64,000 nucleotides of DNA from Ruminococcaceae bacterium UBA3903 (GTDB lineage Bacteria > Bacillota > Clostridia > Oscillospirales > Acutalibacteraceae): contig DGFJ01000041.1 in NCBI GenBank assembly GCA_002391625.1, forward strand, positions 1 to 64,000. The letters run 5' to 3'. Below, piece after piece: positions 17,109-25,991 of the stretch (position 1 is its first letter; every line of letters begins with the position of its first letter). The notes beneath the pieces were generated by a model. The model did not search any database. It worked only from the letters and a program-made list of their open reading frames with translations, and was not told the origin of the DNA. Position numbers and translations under genes: made by a program.

Positions 17109-17418
17109 AATTGCAGTAATTGGCGACAAAGACAGTATCTATGGCTTTTCAGCCCTTGGTCTAGAGGTTATTGACTTTGATATGGAAGATAATCCATCAG
17201 AAAAATTTAAGGATTTGTGTAACAGCAATTATGCTGCAATTTATGTGACAGAAGCACTCGCACAGAATTTAGAAAGAGAGATTAATCACTTTAAAGAGCA
17301 AATTATGCCAGCTATAATATTAATACCTGGCATTAAGAACAACACAGGTATAGGTATAACTAATGTTAAAAAATCTGTGGAACAGGCGGTTGGCTCTGAT
17401 ATTATTTTTAACGACTAA
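17101..17418 (+). CDS. ntpG: V-type ATPase subunit F (NtpG)
   Basis: A 105-aa Rossmann-like protein that sits on the central stalk with NtpD. MYRIAVIGDKDSIYGFSALGLEV is the family N-terminus, and AAIYVTEALAQNL and AIILIPG are further conserved strands. It overlaps the end of ntpC by 8 nt. Gene names differ between systems: NtpG in Enterococcus equals subunit F in archaea. Confidence 0.93.
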   Translation: MYRIAVIGDKDSIYGFSALGLEVIDFDMEDNPSEKFKDLCNSNYAAIYVTEALAQNLEREINHFKEQIMPAIILIPGIKNNTGIGITNVKKSVEQAVGSDIIFND

Positions 17419-17465
17419 TTACGGAAAAATAACTGTAAACCCACTGAAGGGAATGATATATAAAA

Positions 17466-19238
17466 ATGAGTACAGGTGTCATCAAAAAGGTTGCAGGACC
17501 TCTAGTTATAGCAGAAGGCATGAGAGATGCCAATATGTTTGACGTGGTGCGTGTAAGTAAACAAAGATTAATAGGTGAAATTATCGAAATGCATGGTGCT
17601 AATGCATCAATTCAGGTTTACGAGGAAACCTCTGGATTGGGTCCTGGTGAGCCTGTTGAATCTACAAATGCACCACTAAGTGTAGAACTAGGACCTGGAT
17701 TAATAAGCAGTATTTATGATGGTATTCAACGCCCCTTAGACGATATTATGAAGCTTTCTGGTTCTAACTTAAAACGTGGGGTAGAGGTACCCTCGTTAAA
17801 AAGAGATACAGTATGGCAGTTTAATGCAACAGCTAAGGTGGGTGATAAGGTTGTTGGCGGTGATGTAATAGGTACTGTTCAGGAAACAGCGATAGTTTTA
17901 CACAAAATTATGATTCCTGTAAAAATTTCTGGTACTGTAAAATCTATAAAAAGTGGTAAATACACCGTTACAGATACTGTTGCAGTTTTGACAACTGATA
18001 AGGGTGAGGATGTTAACATAACCCTTATGCAAAAATGGCCAGTACGTGTAGGCAGACCGTACAAGGAGAAGCTGTCACCTGATACACCCCTTGTCACTGG
18101 ACAACGTGTTATAGACACACTATTCCCAATAGCCAAGGGTGGTGTTGCAGCTGTACCTGGTCCATTCGGTAGTGGTAAAACAGTTGTTCAGCACCAGCTG
18201 GCAAAGTGGGCAGAGGCAGATATAGTTGTATATATTGGCTGTGGCGAGCGTGGAAATGAGATGACCGATGTTCTTAACGAATTTCCAGAGCTTATCGACC
18301 CTAAAACAGGTTACTCCTTAATGGAAAGAACCGTTCTTATAGCAAATACCTCTGATATGCCTGTTGCTGCTCGTGAGGCATCTATCTATACAGGCATAAC
18401 CATTGCAGAGTATTTTAGGGATATGGGCTTTTCTGTTGCTTTAATGGGAGATTCTACATCACGCTGGGCAGAGGCTTTGCGTGAAATGTCTGGACGATTA
18501 GAGGAAATGCCTGGTGAAGAGGGCTACCCAGCTTATCTAGGCAGCCGTTTAGCTCAATTTTATGAACGTGCTGGAAAAGTAATTACATTAGGCAGTAACA
18601 AAACACAAGGTGCGTTATCTGTTATAGGTGCTGTATCCCCTCCCGGTGGAGATATCTCTGAACCAGTGTCACAGGCAACCTTAAGAATAGTTAAGGTGTT
18701 CTGGGGACTTGATTCTCAGTTAGCATATAAACGTCATTTTCCTGCAATCAACTGGCTTAACAGCTATTCTCTATATGTTGATACTATGTCACGTTGGTTT
18801 AACACTAAGGTTTCGGATGATTGGATGGATTGCAGAAATAAAATTATGCATATATTACAGGACGAATCTGAGCTGGATGAAATTGTTCGTCTAGTTGGTA
18901 TTGATGCCTTATCGCCACCAGATAGAATTAAGCTGGAGGCCGCCAGATCAATTAGAGAAGATTTTTTACATCAGGATGCATTTCATGAGGTGGACACCTA
19001 TACACCTTTGGAAAAACAGCATATGATGATGTTGTTGGTTTTGAACTATCACAAAAAATGTGAGTTTGCTCTAAAAAAAGGAGCAACTGTAAACGAGCTT
19101 GTTAACCTACCTGTTAGAGAGACAATAGGCAGATTTAAGTATGTACCTATTGAAAAATGCAGCCTAGAATTTGATAATATATTGACACAATTAGACGGTG
19201 ACATTCAAAAAGCTATTGATAAAGGAGGGGACTTCTAA
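17466..19238 (+). CDS. ntpA: V-type ATPase catalytic subunit A
   Basis: A 590-aa catalytic subunit that hydrolyses ATP in the V1 head. The P-loop GPFGSGKT is at 232-239, the non-homologous insert characteristic of V/A-type A subunits lies before it, and GERGNEM with LMGDSTSRWAEALREMSGRLEEMPGEEGYPAYL are further signatures. The SD (GAAGGGA) is about 14 nt before ATG 17466, a little far. A 47-nt gap separates it from ntpG, and its last base overlaps the first of ntpB. Confidence 0.98.
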   Translation: MSTGVIKKVAGPLVIAEGMRDANMFDVVRVSKQRLIGEIIEMHGANASIQVYEETSGLGPGEPVESTNAPLSVELGPGLISSIYDGIQRPLDDIMKLSGSNLKRGVEVPSLKRDTVWQFNATAKVGDKVVGGDVIGTVQETAIVLHKIMIPVKISGTVKSIKSGKYTVTDTVAVLTTDKGEDVNITLMQKWPVRVGRPYKEKLSPDTPLVTGQRVIDTLFPIAKGGVAAVPGPFGSGKTVVQHQLAKWAEADIVVYIGCGERGNEMTDVLNEFPELIDPKTGYSLMERTVLIANTSDMPVAAREASIYTGITIAEYFRDMGFSVALMGDSTSRWAEALREMSGRLEEMPGEEGYPAYLGSRLAQFYERAGKVITLGSNKTQGALSVIGAVSPPGGDISEPVSQATLRIVKVFWGLDSQLAYKRHFPAINWLNSYSLYVDTMSRWFNTKVSDDWMDCRNKIMHILQDESELDEIVRLVGIDALSPPDRIKLEAARSIREDFLHQDAFHEVDTYTPLEKQHMMMLLVLNYHKKCEFALKKGATVNELVNLPVRETIGRFKYVPIEKCSLEFDNILTQLDGDIQKAIDKGGDF

Positions 19239-20611
19239 TGCCAAAAGAATATAGAACAATAGAAGAAGTTGCCGGTCCTCTAATGCTGGTCAAGGATGTT
19301 GCAAATGTACATTATAATGACTTAGGGGAAATCGAACTGGCAGATGGGGAAAAACGCCGTTGTAAGGTTTTGGAAATTAACGGTACAGATGCCCTTGTTC
19401 AGCTTTTTGAAAACTCTGCAGGTATAAACCTGTCTAATAGCAAGGTGCGTTTTCTTGGCAGAAGCATGGAGCTAGGTGTTAGCGAGGATATGCTAAGTCG
19501 TGTATTTGACGGATTAGGACGGCCTATAGATGGTGGCCCTAATATACTGCCTGATAAACGAATGGATATTAATGGTTTACCAATGAATCCTGCTGCCAGA
19601 AACTATCCACAGGAATTTATTCAAACTGGTGTTTCAGCTATTGATGGTCTTAATACTCTGGTACGTGGGCAAAAGCTTCCAATTTTTTCAGCATCTGGTT
19701 TACCACATGCTCAGCTCGCCGCACAAATTGCTCGTCAGGCAAAGGTACGTGGAAAGGACGAACAGTTCGCTGTTGTGTTTGCAGCTATGGGTATTACCTT
19801 TGAGGAGTCAAACTATTTTATAGAAAGCTTTAAAAGCACAGGCGCTATAGATAGAACTGTTATGTTTGTTAATCTAGCAAATGACCCAGCTATCGAGAGA
19901 ATTTCTACACCTCGTATGGCGTTAACAGCAGCAGAGTATCTAGCGTTTGAAAAGGGTATGCATGTGCTTGTAATCATGACGGACATCACAAACTACGCCG
20001 ATGCTTTAAGAGAGGTTTCCGCTGCACGCAAGGAGGTGCCAGGCAGACGTGGCTACCCAGGCTATATGTATACTGACCTTGCGTCACTTTATGAACGTGC
20101 AGGGCGTTTAAAAGGCAAGGACGGCAGCATTACCCTTATACCAATATTAACAATGCCAGAGGATGATAAAACACATCCTATTCCTGATCTTACAGGCTAT
20201 ATTACAGAGGGACAGATAATTCTTAGCCGAGAACTGTTTCGTAAAAATATTTCTCCGCCTATTGATGTGCTGCCGTCCCTTAGCCGATTAAAGGACAAAG
20301 GTATAGGAGAGGGAAAAACTAGGGCAGATCATGCTAACACAATGAATCAGCTTTTTGCAGCCTATGCTCGTGGTAAAGATGCTAAGGAGCTAATGGTTAT
20401 CCTTGGAGAGGCGGCGTTAACAGATATTGATAAAAAATATGCTGAGTTCGCAGAAGCCTTTGAACGGGAATATGTATCTCAAGGCTATGATGCCAACAGA
20501 GATATAGAAGAAACTCTTACTATTGGCTGGAGGTTATTATCAATTTTACCAAGGTCAGAGTTGAAGCGTATTAAAGACGAGTTTTTGGATAAATACTATA
20601 AAAAACATTAA
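19238..20611 (+). CDS. ntpB: V-type ATPase regulatory subunit B
   Basis: A 457-aa non-catalytic partner of NtpA in the V1 hexamer. It starts KEYRTIEEVAGPLMLVKDV and contains PIFSASGLPHAQLAAQIARQA, where the P-loop position is replaced as expected for subunit B, plus RRGYPGYMYTDLASLYERAGR. ATG 19238 overlaps the ntpA stop by one base (TAATG), with GGAGGGG just upstream, so translation is coupled. Length matches the family. Confidence 0.98.
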   Translation: MPKEYRTIEEVAGPLMLVKDVANVHYNDLGEIELADGEKRRCKVLEINGTDALVQLFENSAGINLSNSKVRFLGRSMELGVSEDMLSRVFDGLGRPIDGGPNILPDKRMDINGLPMNPAARNYPQEFIQTGVSAIDGLNTLVRGQKLPIFSASGLPHAQLAAQIARQAKVRGKDEQFAVVFAAMGITFEESNYFIESFKSTGAIDRTVMFVNLANDPAIERISTPRMALTAAEYLAFEKGMHVLVIMTDITNYADALREVSAARKEVPGRRGYPGYMYTDLASLYERAGRLKGKDGSITLIPILTMPEDDKTHPIPDLTGYITEGQIILSRELFRKNISPPIDVLPSLSRLKDKGIGEGKTRADHANTMNQLFAAYARGKDAKELMVILGEAALTDIDKKYAEFAEAFEREYVSQGYDANRDIEETLTIGWRLLSILPRSELKRIKDEFLDKYYKKH

Positions 20612-20625
20612 TTGGAGGGAATACT

Positions 20626-21273
20626 GTGGCTAGTAAAACTGTAAACCCTACACGAATGGAGCTAACAAGACTAAAGAAAAAGCTTGTAACAGCTATGCGT
20701 GGTCACAAGCTGCTAAAAGACAAGCGTGACGAGCTAATGCGACAATTTTTAGATTTAGTTAGGGAAAATAAGGAGCTGCGTGAAAAGGTAGAAAAGGGCA
20801 TACACAGTGCTAACAAAAACTTTGTTTTGGCACGTGCATCAATGTCTGATCAAATATTAAACACCGCCCTGCTTGCACCTAAGCAGGAAGTAACAGTAGA
20901 AGTTTCAACTAAAAATATAATGAGCGTTGATATACCCGTTATGAACTGGAATACCAGAACACCAGACCCTAATGATATATATTCCTATGGCTTTGCATTT
21001 ACTTCAGCTGACCTAGACGACGCTGTTAAGTCCTTAGCTGATATTTTACCTGATATGCTACATTTGGCAGAATGTGAAAAATCCTGTCAGCTTATGGCAG
21101 TGGAGATTGAAAAAACTCGTCGTCGTGTTAATGCCTTGGAACACGTTGTTATTCCTGAAACACAGGCAGGCATTAAATATATAACCATGAAATTGGACGA
21201 AAACGAACGCAGCACACAGATTAGACTTATGAAGGTAAAAGATATGATGTTAAAAGAGGCTCATGGTTATTAA
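20626..21273 (+). CDS. ntpD: V-type ATPase subunit D (central stalk)
   Basis: A 215-aa, long antiparallel coiled-coil protein that forms the rotating shaft inside the A3B3 head. The N-terminus (VNPTRMELTRLKKKLVTAMRGHKLLKDKRDEL) and the C-terminal RRRVNALEHVVIPE are highly conserved in the D family. The start is GTG 20626 behind GGAGGG. It closes the operon; homologues of the extra E. hirae genes ntpH and ntpJ (a K+ transporter) are absent. Confidence 0.97.
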   Translation: MASKTVNPTRMELTRLKKKLVTAMRGHKLLKDKRDELMRQFLDLVRENKELREKVEKGIHSANKNFVLARASMSDQILNTALLAPKQEVTVEVSTKNIMSVDIPVMNWNTRTPDPNDIYSYGFAFTSADLDDAVKSLADILPDMLHLAECEKSCQLMAVEIEKTRRRVNALEHVVIPETQAGIKYITMKLDENERSTQIRLMKVKDMMLKEAHGY

Positions 21274-21362
21274 TACAGGGATATACCTTTACTATAAAAT
21301 AGCAAGTTTCAGGATATAAATATTGTTTGTACTGTAGCCTATAAAACTCAATACATCATTTT

Positions 21363-21396
21363 CAGAGATTACATTTTATGTAGTCTCTGTTTTTTA
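21363..21396 (+). terminator. Terminator of the V-ATPase operon
   Basis: CAGAGATTACAT and ATGTAGTCTCTG pair with one G-U around a TTT loop, followed by TTTTTTA. The remainder of the 280-nt gap to the next gene holds no visible gene. Confidence 0.9.
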
Positions 21397-21553
21397 TTCT
21401 ATTTTACTAATAGTGTACATAGTATTAATAAAAGTGTCTGTTTTCAGCATCACTGACATTGTTAACCCAAAATTTGGTTTACCTATTTTAAAATAAGTAT
21501 TAAAACATATTACTAAGCTTAAATTATGTGATATTGTAAAGGGGAATAATAAT

Positions 21554-24238
21554 ATGCCTGTGAAAAGTATGACAAATTATAAAGGACTTACAGCGGAAGA
21601 GGTGAATATTTCTAGGCAAAACCATGGCAATAATATATTGCCAACCGAAAAAAAGATGGGATTTTGGCGACAATATTTAAGCAGCTTTGGTGACCCTATT
21701 ATTAAAATATTATTGGTAGCCTTATCAATTAATATTATATTTATGTTTAGAAATGCAGATTGGTACGAATCAGCAGGAATTGCATTGGCTGTTTTTTTAG
21801 CTACATTCGTTTCAACCTTATCAGAATATGGCAGTGAACAAGCCTTTGAAAAGCTAAAAGAGGATGCACAAAAAACACAGTGCAGAGTAAAAAGAAATGG
21901 CTATGTTCAAGTAATCCCTATAGCAGATATAGTAGTTGGTGATTTAGTTTTACTGCAAGCAGGGGAAAGAGTGCCTGCTGATGGCATCATAATTGACGGC
22001 AGCGTTACCGTTGACCAATCACCGTTAAATGGTGAAAGCATAGATGTAGAAAAATCACCTAGTAATGATAGATATGACCAATGGGACTTGGCACATTCTG
22101 GTCAGGCTTTTTCTGGCAGTAATGTAGTTTCAGGGGAAGGAATAATTAAAGTTGAACGTGTAGGTGGTGATACCTTTTATGGCAACATGGCACATATTAT
22201 GCAGGATAAAACCCGTGAAAGTCCATTAAGGATACGTCTAACACAGCTGGCAAGGCTTATAAGCAAGCTGGGCTATTGTGCCGCTATATTAGTTGCTATA
22301 GCTGACCTGTTTAATAATCTTATTATAGATAACAACTTCGACATGAATTTGATAATGGCAGAGATACAAAATATATCTAATTTTGGTATGCACCTATTAC
22401 ATGCATTTACCTTAGCTATCACGGTGATAGTAGTGGCTGTACCTGAAGGCTTGCCAATGATGATTACTATTGTTCTGTCAACCAATATGAAAAAAATGTT
22501 AGCGGATAATGTTTTGGTACGAAAGCTTGTAGGTATAGAAACCTCTGGCTGTATGAACATTCTTTTTACTGACAAGACTGGTACGCTTACCAATGGTAAA
22601 TTACAAGTCAGCAAGATTGTAACAGGAAATTCAAAGATATATACTAAAATTTCTGATTTTGCCAAGGAAAAAGGTTTATTTGATTTATATAAAATATCTG
22701 TTTTACTTAATAATCAAAGCACCTATTCAAAGGGTAAGCTAATTGGCGGTAATGGAACAGACAGGGCATTATTAGAAAGCATAGTGACAACTGGTTCTAT
22801 ACCTAAATATAAGTATAATATTAACAGCACATTACCATTTGACAGCAAAAACAAGTATTCAATGGTGAATATTACAGGAGATAAAAATTATACATTGGTT
22901 AAAGGTGCTCCAGAAATTATTTTGTCGAGATGCAATACATATTATGATAATAATGGACGAGTTCAGACAATTTACAACAAAGGTGTTTTACGAAAAATTT
23001 GGACAGAGATGACCGTAAATAAAGAACGTGTAGTAGCCATGGCAATAACTGAAATCAATGCTAACAGTATAGATAAGATGCACAGCCTAACGCTGGTTGG
23101 CTTGGTAGGTATCAAGGATGAAATCCGTACTGAAAGTAAAAAGGCGATTGAAAATGTCACAAAGGCCGGTATACAGGTTGTAATGATAACAGGCGACAAC
23201 AAGGATACAGCTGTGGCTATTAGTAGAGAGGTGGGAATATTAAAGGATAATGGCACAAATGGGGTTGTTACAGGTCAGGAGCTAGCCAAGATGAACGATG
23301 TTCAGGTGAAAAAAATAATGCCTACGCTACGTGTAGTGGCAAGAGCATTACCAACAGATAAAAGCAGATTAGTGAATATAGCACAGGAAATGGGCATGGT
23401 GACGGGTATGACCGGTGACGGAATAAATGATGCACCAGCCCTGAAAAAATCTGATGTTGGCTTTGCCATGGGCAGTGGTACAGAGGTGGCTAAGGAGGCC
23501 GCTGACATTGTTATTATGGATAATAATATACGTTCAATTAGTAAGGCTATTTTGTACGGTAGAACTATATTTAATAGCATTAGAAAATTTATCATATTTC
23601 AGTTCGTAATGAATTTATGTGCAGTAGGTGTTTCTATAATTGCACCTTTTATAGGTGTAGATGCACCTGTAACTGTAATACAAATGTTGTGGGTTAATAT
23701 CATTATGGATGCTTTGGCAGGCATAGCCTTTGCAGGGGAAGCTCCTTTGGCTGAATATATGACGAAACCACCTAGAAAGCTAAGCGAACCAATAATGACA
23801 GGTGATATGCTAAAGCAAATATTGTTAATGGGCACCTACACCATTACACTTAGCTTGGTTTTTCTAAAAAATCATATAACTCATCAATTATTCTTTTACA
23901 ATGAGAATGAAACTGTTCACTTCATGACCTGCTTTTTTGCTTTGTTTATTTTTTGTGGTGTATTTAATAGCTTTAATGCCAGAACCACTAGAATTAACAT
24001 TTTATCAAATATAAAAGAAAATCCGTTATTTATACTTATAATGCTGTCTGTTGTCGTTATACAAATATTTTTAATTTATTTTGGAGGTTCATTATTTAGA
24101 ACAGTAGAAATAAGTTCAGGTGAAATTATACAAATAACATTAATCGCCTTGTCGGTAATACCTGTTGATATTATTAGGAAGCTGATTAAGAAAAAATATA
24201 AAGGAAAGCGTATTTACAAAACTAAAAAAATGTGGTAA
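21554..24238 (+). CDS. Calcium-type (PMCA-like, P2B) cation-transporting P-type ATPase
   Basis: An 894-aa P-type ATPase that most likely exports Ca2+. It has a cytosolic N-terminus, A-domain motif (DGSVTVDQSPLNGES), the transport-site helix AVPEGLP, phosphorylation motif DKTGTLT with Asp340, nucleotide-binding KGAPE, hinge GMTGDGINDAPALK, and about ten transmembrane helices. AVPEGLP with a PMCA-like C-terminal set of helices points to the P2B group. No calmodulin-binding tail is visible. A small gene follows, 40 nt downstream. Mn2+ is an alternative substrate. Confidence 0.93.
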   Translation: MPVKSMTNYKGLTAEEVNISRQNHGNNILPTEKKMGFWRQYLSSFGDPIIKILLVALSINIIFMFRNADWYESAGIALAVFLATFVSTLSEYGSEQAFEKLKEDAQKTQCRVKRNGYVQVIPIADIVVGDLVLLQAGERVPADGIIIDGSVTVDQSPLNGESIDVEKSPSNDRYDQWDLAHSGQAFSGSNVVSGEGIIKVERVGGDTFYGNMAHIMQDKTRESPLRIRLTQLARLISKLGYCAAILVAIADLFNNLIIDNNFDMNLIMAEIQNISNFGMHLLHAFTLAITVIVVAVPEGLPMMITIVLSTNMKKMLADNVLVRKLVGIETSGCMNILFTDKTGTLTNGKLQVSKIVTGNSKIYTKISDFAKEKGLFDLYKISVLLNNQSTYSKGKLIGGNGTDRALLESIVTTGSIPKYKYNINSTLPFDSKNKYSMVNITGDKNYTLVKGAPEIILSRCNTYYDNNGRVQTIYNKGVLRKIWTEMTVNKERVVAMAITEINANSIDKMHSLTLVGLVGIKDEIRTESKKAIENVTKAGIQVVMITGDNKDTAVAISREVGILKDNGTNGVVTGQELAKMNDVQVKKIMPTLRVVARALPTDKSRLVNIAQEMGMVTGMTGDGINDAPALKKSDVGFAMGSGTEVAKEAADIVIMDNNIRSISKAILYGRTIFNSIRKFIIFQFVMNLCAVGVSIIAPFIGVDAPVTVIQMLWVNIIMDALAGIAFAGEAPLAEYMTKPPRKLSEPIMTGDMLKQILLMGTYTITLSLVFLKNHITHQLFFYNENETVHFMTCFFALFIFCGVFNSFNARTTRINILSNIKENPLFILIMLSVVVIQIFLIYFGGSLFRTVEISSGEIIQITLIALSVIPVDIIRKLIKKKYKGKRIYKTKKMW

Positions 24239-24278
24239 AAATATATTATAATATAATTCTTAATAGGAGTAAAAAGTA

Positions 24279-24446
24279 ATGAAGAAAAAAACAGTGCTGA
24301 TTCATGTAACGTACACCGCTAAATTAAACGATGAAGAAATAGGAGAGGCAATGGAAACTCCTGATTTATATGACGATTTAAGTATTTTCGTAGATGATGA
24401 GGAAATCATACTAAAGAATAAATCTGTATCATACGAAGAAATTTAA
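24279..24446 (+). CDS. Small acidic hypothetical protein, 55 aa
   Basis: ATG 24279 with a good SD (TAGGAGT) opens a frame of 55 codons ending in TAA 24444-24446, directly before a terminator. The product begins MKKKTVLIHVTYTAKLNDEE and has a strongly acidic middle with DDEEI. The LIHVTYTAKL part looks like a beta strand. No signal peptide, Cys or membrane segment. It is 40 nt from the P-type ATPase gene and shares its terminator, so the two are likely one transcript. I do not recognise the family; a partner or regulator of the pump is only a guess. Confidence 0.65.
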   Translation: MKKKTVLIHVTYTAKLNDEEIGEAMETPDLYDDLSIFVDDEEIILKNKSVSYEEI

Positions 24447-24462
24447 TAGCTTATAATAAAAC

Positions 24463-24508
24463 AAATAGGCTGAATCTGTTTATAAAAATGGATTTAGCCT
24501 ATTTTTCA
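24463..24508 (+). terminator. Terminator after the P-type ATPase and 55-aa gene
   Basis: AAATAGGCTGAATC and GATTTAGCCTATTT pair over 14 positions with one G-U, then TTTCAT. It separates this transcript from the CDF gene. Confidence 0.85.
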
Positions 24509-24518
24509 TATAAATTCA

Positions 24519-24579
24519 TGGACAAAAAAATCTATAATTGTTATAATGGTTATAGATTTTTCAATCATTATAACAATTA
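24519..24579 (+). promoter_or_regulatory. Promoter overlapped by two interlocking inverted repeats (candidate operator)
   Basis: TGGACA (24519-24524) and TATAAT (24542-24547) are 17 nt apart, a good sigma-A promoter for the CDF gene at 24601. Repeat A has arms AAAAATCTATAA (24526-24537) and TTATAGATTTTT (24550-24561), a perfect match. Repeat B has arms TAATTGTTATAATG (24535-24548) and CATTATAACAATTA (24566-24579), also perfect. The two overlap, and both cover the -10 region. This is the arrangement of an operator; the regulator is not in the window's vicinity as far as I can tell. Confidence 0.65.
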
Positions 24580-24600
24580 AATCTAAGGTAGGGAGTATCA

Positions 24601-25767
24601 ATGACCAATTTGCTAGTTAAATTATTCATTAGAAATGGTGACAATATCAACGACCCTGTTGTTCGTGCAAAATATGGCACATTAAGTAGCTTTGTTGGAA
24701 TTTTTTGCAATGTATTTTTATTTACATTAAAATATATTATTGGAACACTTTCCAATTCTATTTCTATTATTTCAGATGCTTTTAATAATCTGTCGGACAG
24801 TGCCAGCTGTATAATAACACTTTTTGGTTATAAAATGGCATCTAAACCAGCTGATAAAGACCATCCCTTTGGTCATGGTCGTATGGAATACTTAACCTCT
24901 TTGGTGATTTCTGTTATTATATTACTGATGGGATTTGAATTATTTAAGACATCAGTAGACAAGATAATTAACCCTCAAAGGGTTGAGTTTTCATATTTTG
25001 TGTTAGCTTCACTTTTTGTATCAATTGGCATTAAATGTTGGATGGGTTTTTTTAACAGAAAATTAGGTGGTAAGCTAAACTCATCCATTATGCTGGCAAC
25101 ATCTAAGGATAGCTTTAACGATGTTATTGCCACAACCGCAACAATCATAGCTTTGGTTTCATCGCTGTTTACAGACTTACCAATAGATGGGATAATGGGT
25201 GTGTGCGTGTCGGTGTTTATTTTATATTCTGGTTATAGTATTATCCGTGAAACAGTGGACCACTTATTGGGGCAGCCTGCTGATGAGGAATTTGTAAAAA
25301 AATTAGATGCAGTTATTCTACAAAACGATAAAATTCTTGGAATGCACGATTTAATTATTCACAATTATGGACCTGGAAAGCAAATCGGAAGTGTTCATGT
25401 AGAAGTAAGCAGTAACGAAAATATAGTAGAAATACATGATTTAATTGATCGGCTAGAGAAAAATATATATGAAGAATTTAGATTAATAATGACTATTCAT
25501 ATGGACCCTATTGACAACAATAATACATATGTAAAGCAATGTAGAGCTATGGTTTGTGATGCATTAAACGAAATTGACACTACTCTTACAATACATGATT
25601 TTAGGGTAGTGACTGGTAACACACACACTAATCTCATATTTGATATTTTAGTTCCATTTGAATGTAATTTAAGGGATGATGATATTAAAAACAGATTAGA
25701 CGAGAAGCTGAAAAATTACGAAACATTATTTTATACAGTAATAACCTTTGACAGAAAATTCGCATAA
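24601..25767 (+). CDS. Cation diffusion facilitator (CDF) family metal efflux protein
   Basis: A 388-aa CDF transporter exporting divalent metals (Zn2+, Mn2+, Fe2+, Cd2+ or Co2+) by proton antiport. About six helices come first, with DAFNNLSDSASC carrying the HxxxD-type metal site (here DxxxD) and DHPFGHGRMEYL the second conserved segment, then a cytoplasmic domain of about 170 residues with HDLIIHNYGPG. Asp in the first position of the TM2 site is often seen in Mn2+ or Fe2+ type CDFs, so Mn2+ is a reasonable suspicion. It has its own promoter with inverted repeats and a GGTAGGGAGT SD. Confidence 0.92.
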   Translation: MTNLLVKLFIRNGDNINDPVVRAKYGTLSSFVGIFCNVFLFTLKYIIGTLSNSISIISDAFNNLSDSASCIITLFGYKMASKPADKDHPFGHGRMEYLTSLVISVIILLMGFELFKTSVDKIINPQRVEFSYFVLASLFVSIGIKCWMGFFNRKLGGKLNSSIMLATSKDSFNDVIATTATIIALVSSLFTDLPIDGIMGVCVSVFILYSGYSIIRETVDHLLGQPADEEFVKKLDAVILQNDKILGMHDLIIHNYGPGKQIGSVHVEVSSNENIVEIHDLIDRLEKNIYEEFRLIMTIHMDPIDNNNTYVKQCRAMVCDALNEIDTTLTIHDFRVVTGNTHTNLIFDILVPFECNLRDDDIKNRLDEKLKNYETLFYTVITFDRKFA

Positions 25768-25943
25768 TGAGTACAAGAAATCATTTTACAAAGTATGAAT
25801 GCTAAAATATAAAATATTTACTGTTGTTCATAATAGTTATGATAAATTTTATTACTTAAAATATGCATAGCCTATTAAATAATAAATAAGCGTTTAGAAC
25901 AAATACTTATTTATTATTTGTAGGTATTGATTTTAATAGTTTT

Positions 25944-25972
25944 TTGTTATAGCGATTATATTATATTATATT
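25944..25972 (+). promoter_or_regulatory. Possible promoter of the tyrosine recombinase gene
   Basis: TTGTTA (25944-25949) and TATATT (25967-25972) with 17-nt spacing, just upstream of the SD. The region is very AT-rich, so the match is weak evidence. An AATAAATAAG/CTTATTTATT inverted repeat lies upstream at 25881-25915. Confidence 0.35.
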
Positions 25973-25991
25973 ACAAGAGGGTGAGCGTTCT

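Noticed and set aside
25881..25915. AATAAATAAG/CTTATTTATT inverted repeat as a terminator
   Set aside because: It consists almost only of A and T and no clear U run follows; too weak to call, so it is mentioned only with the adjacent promoter.
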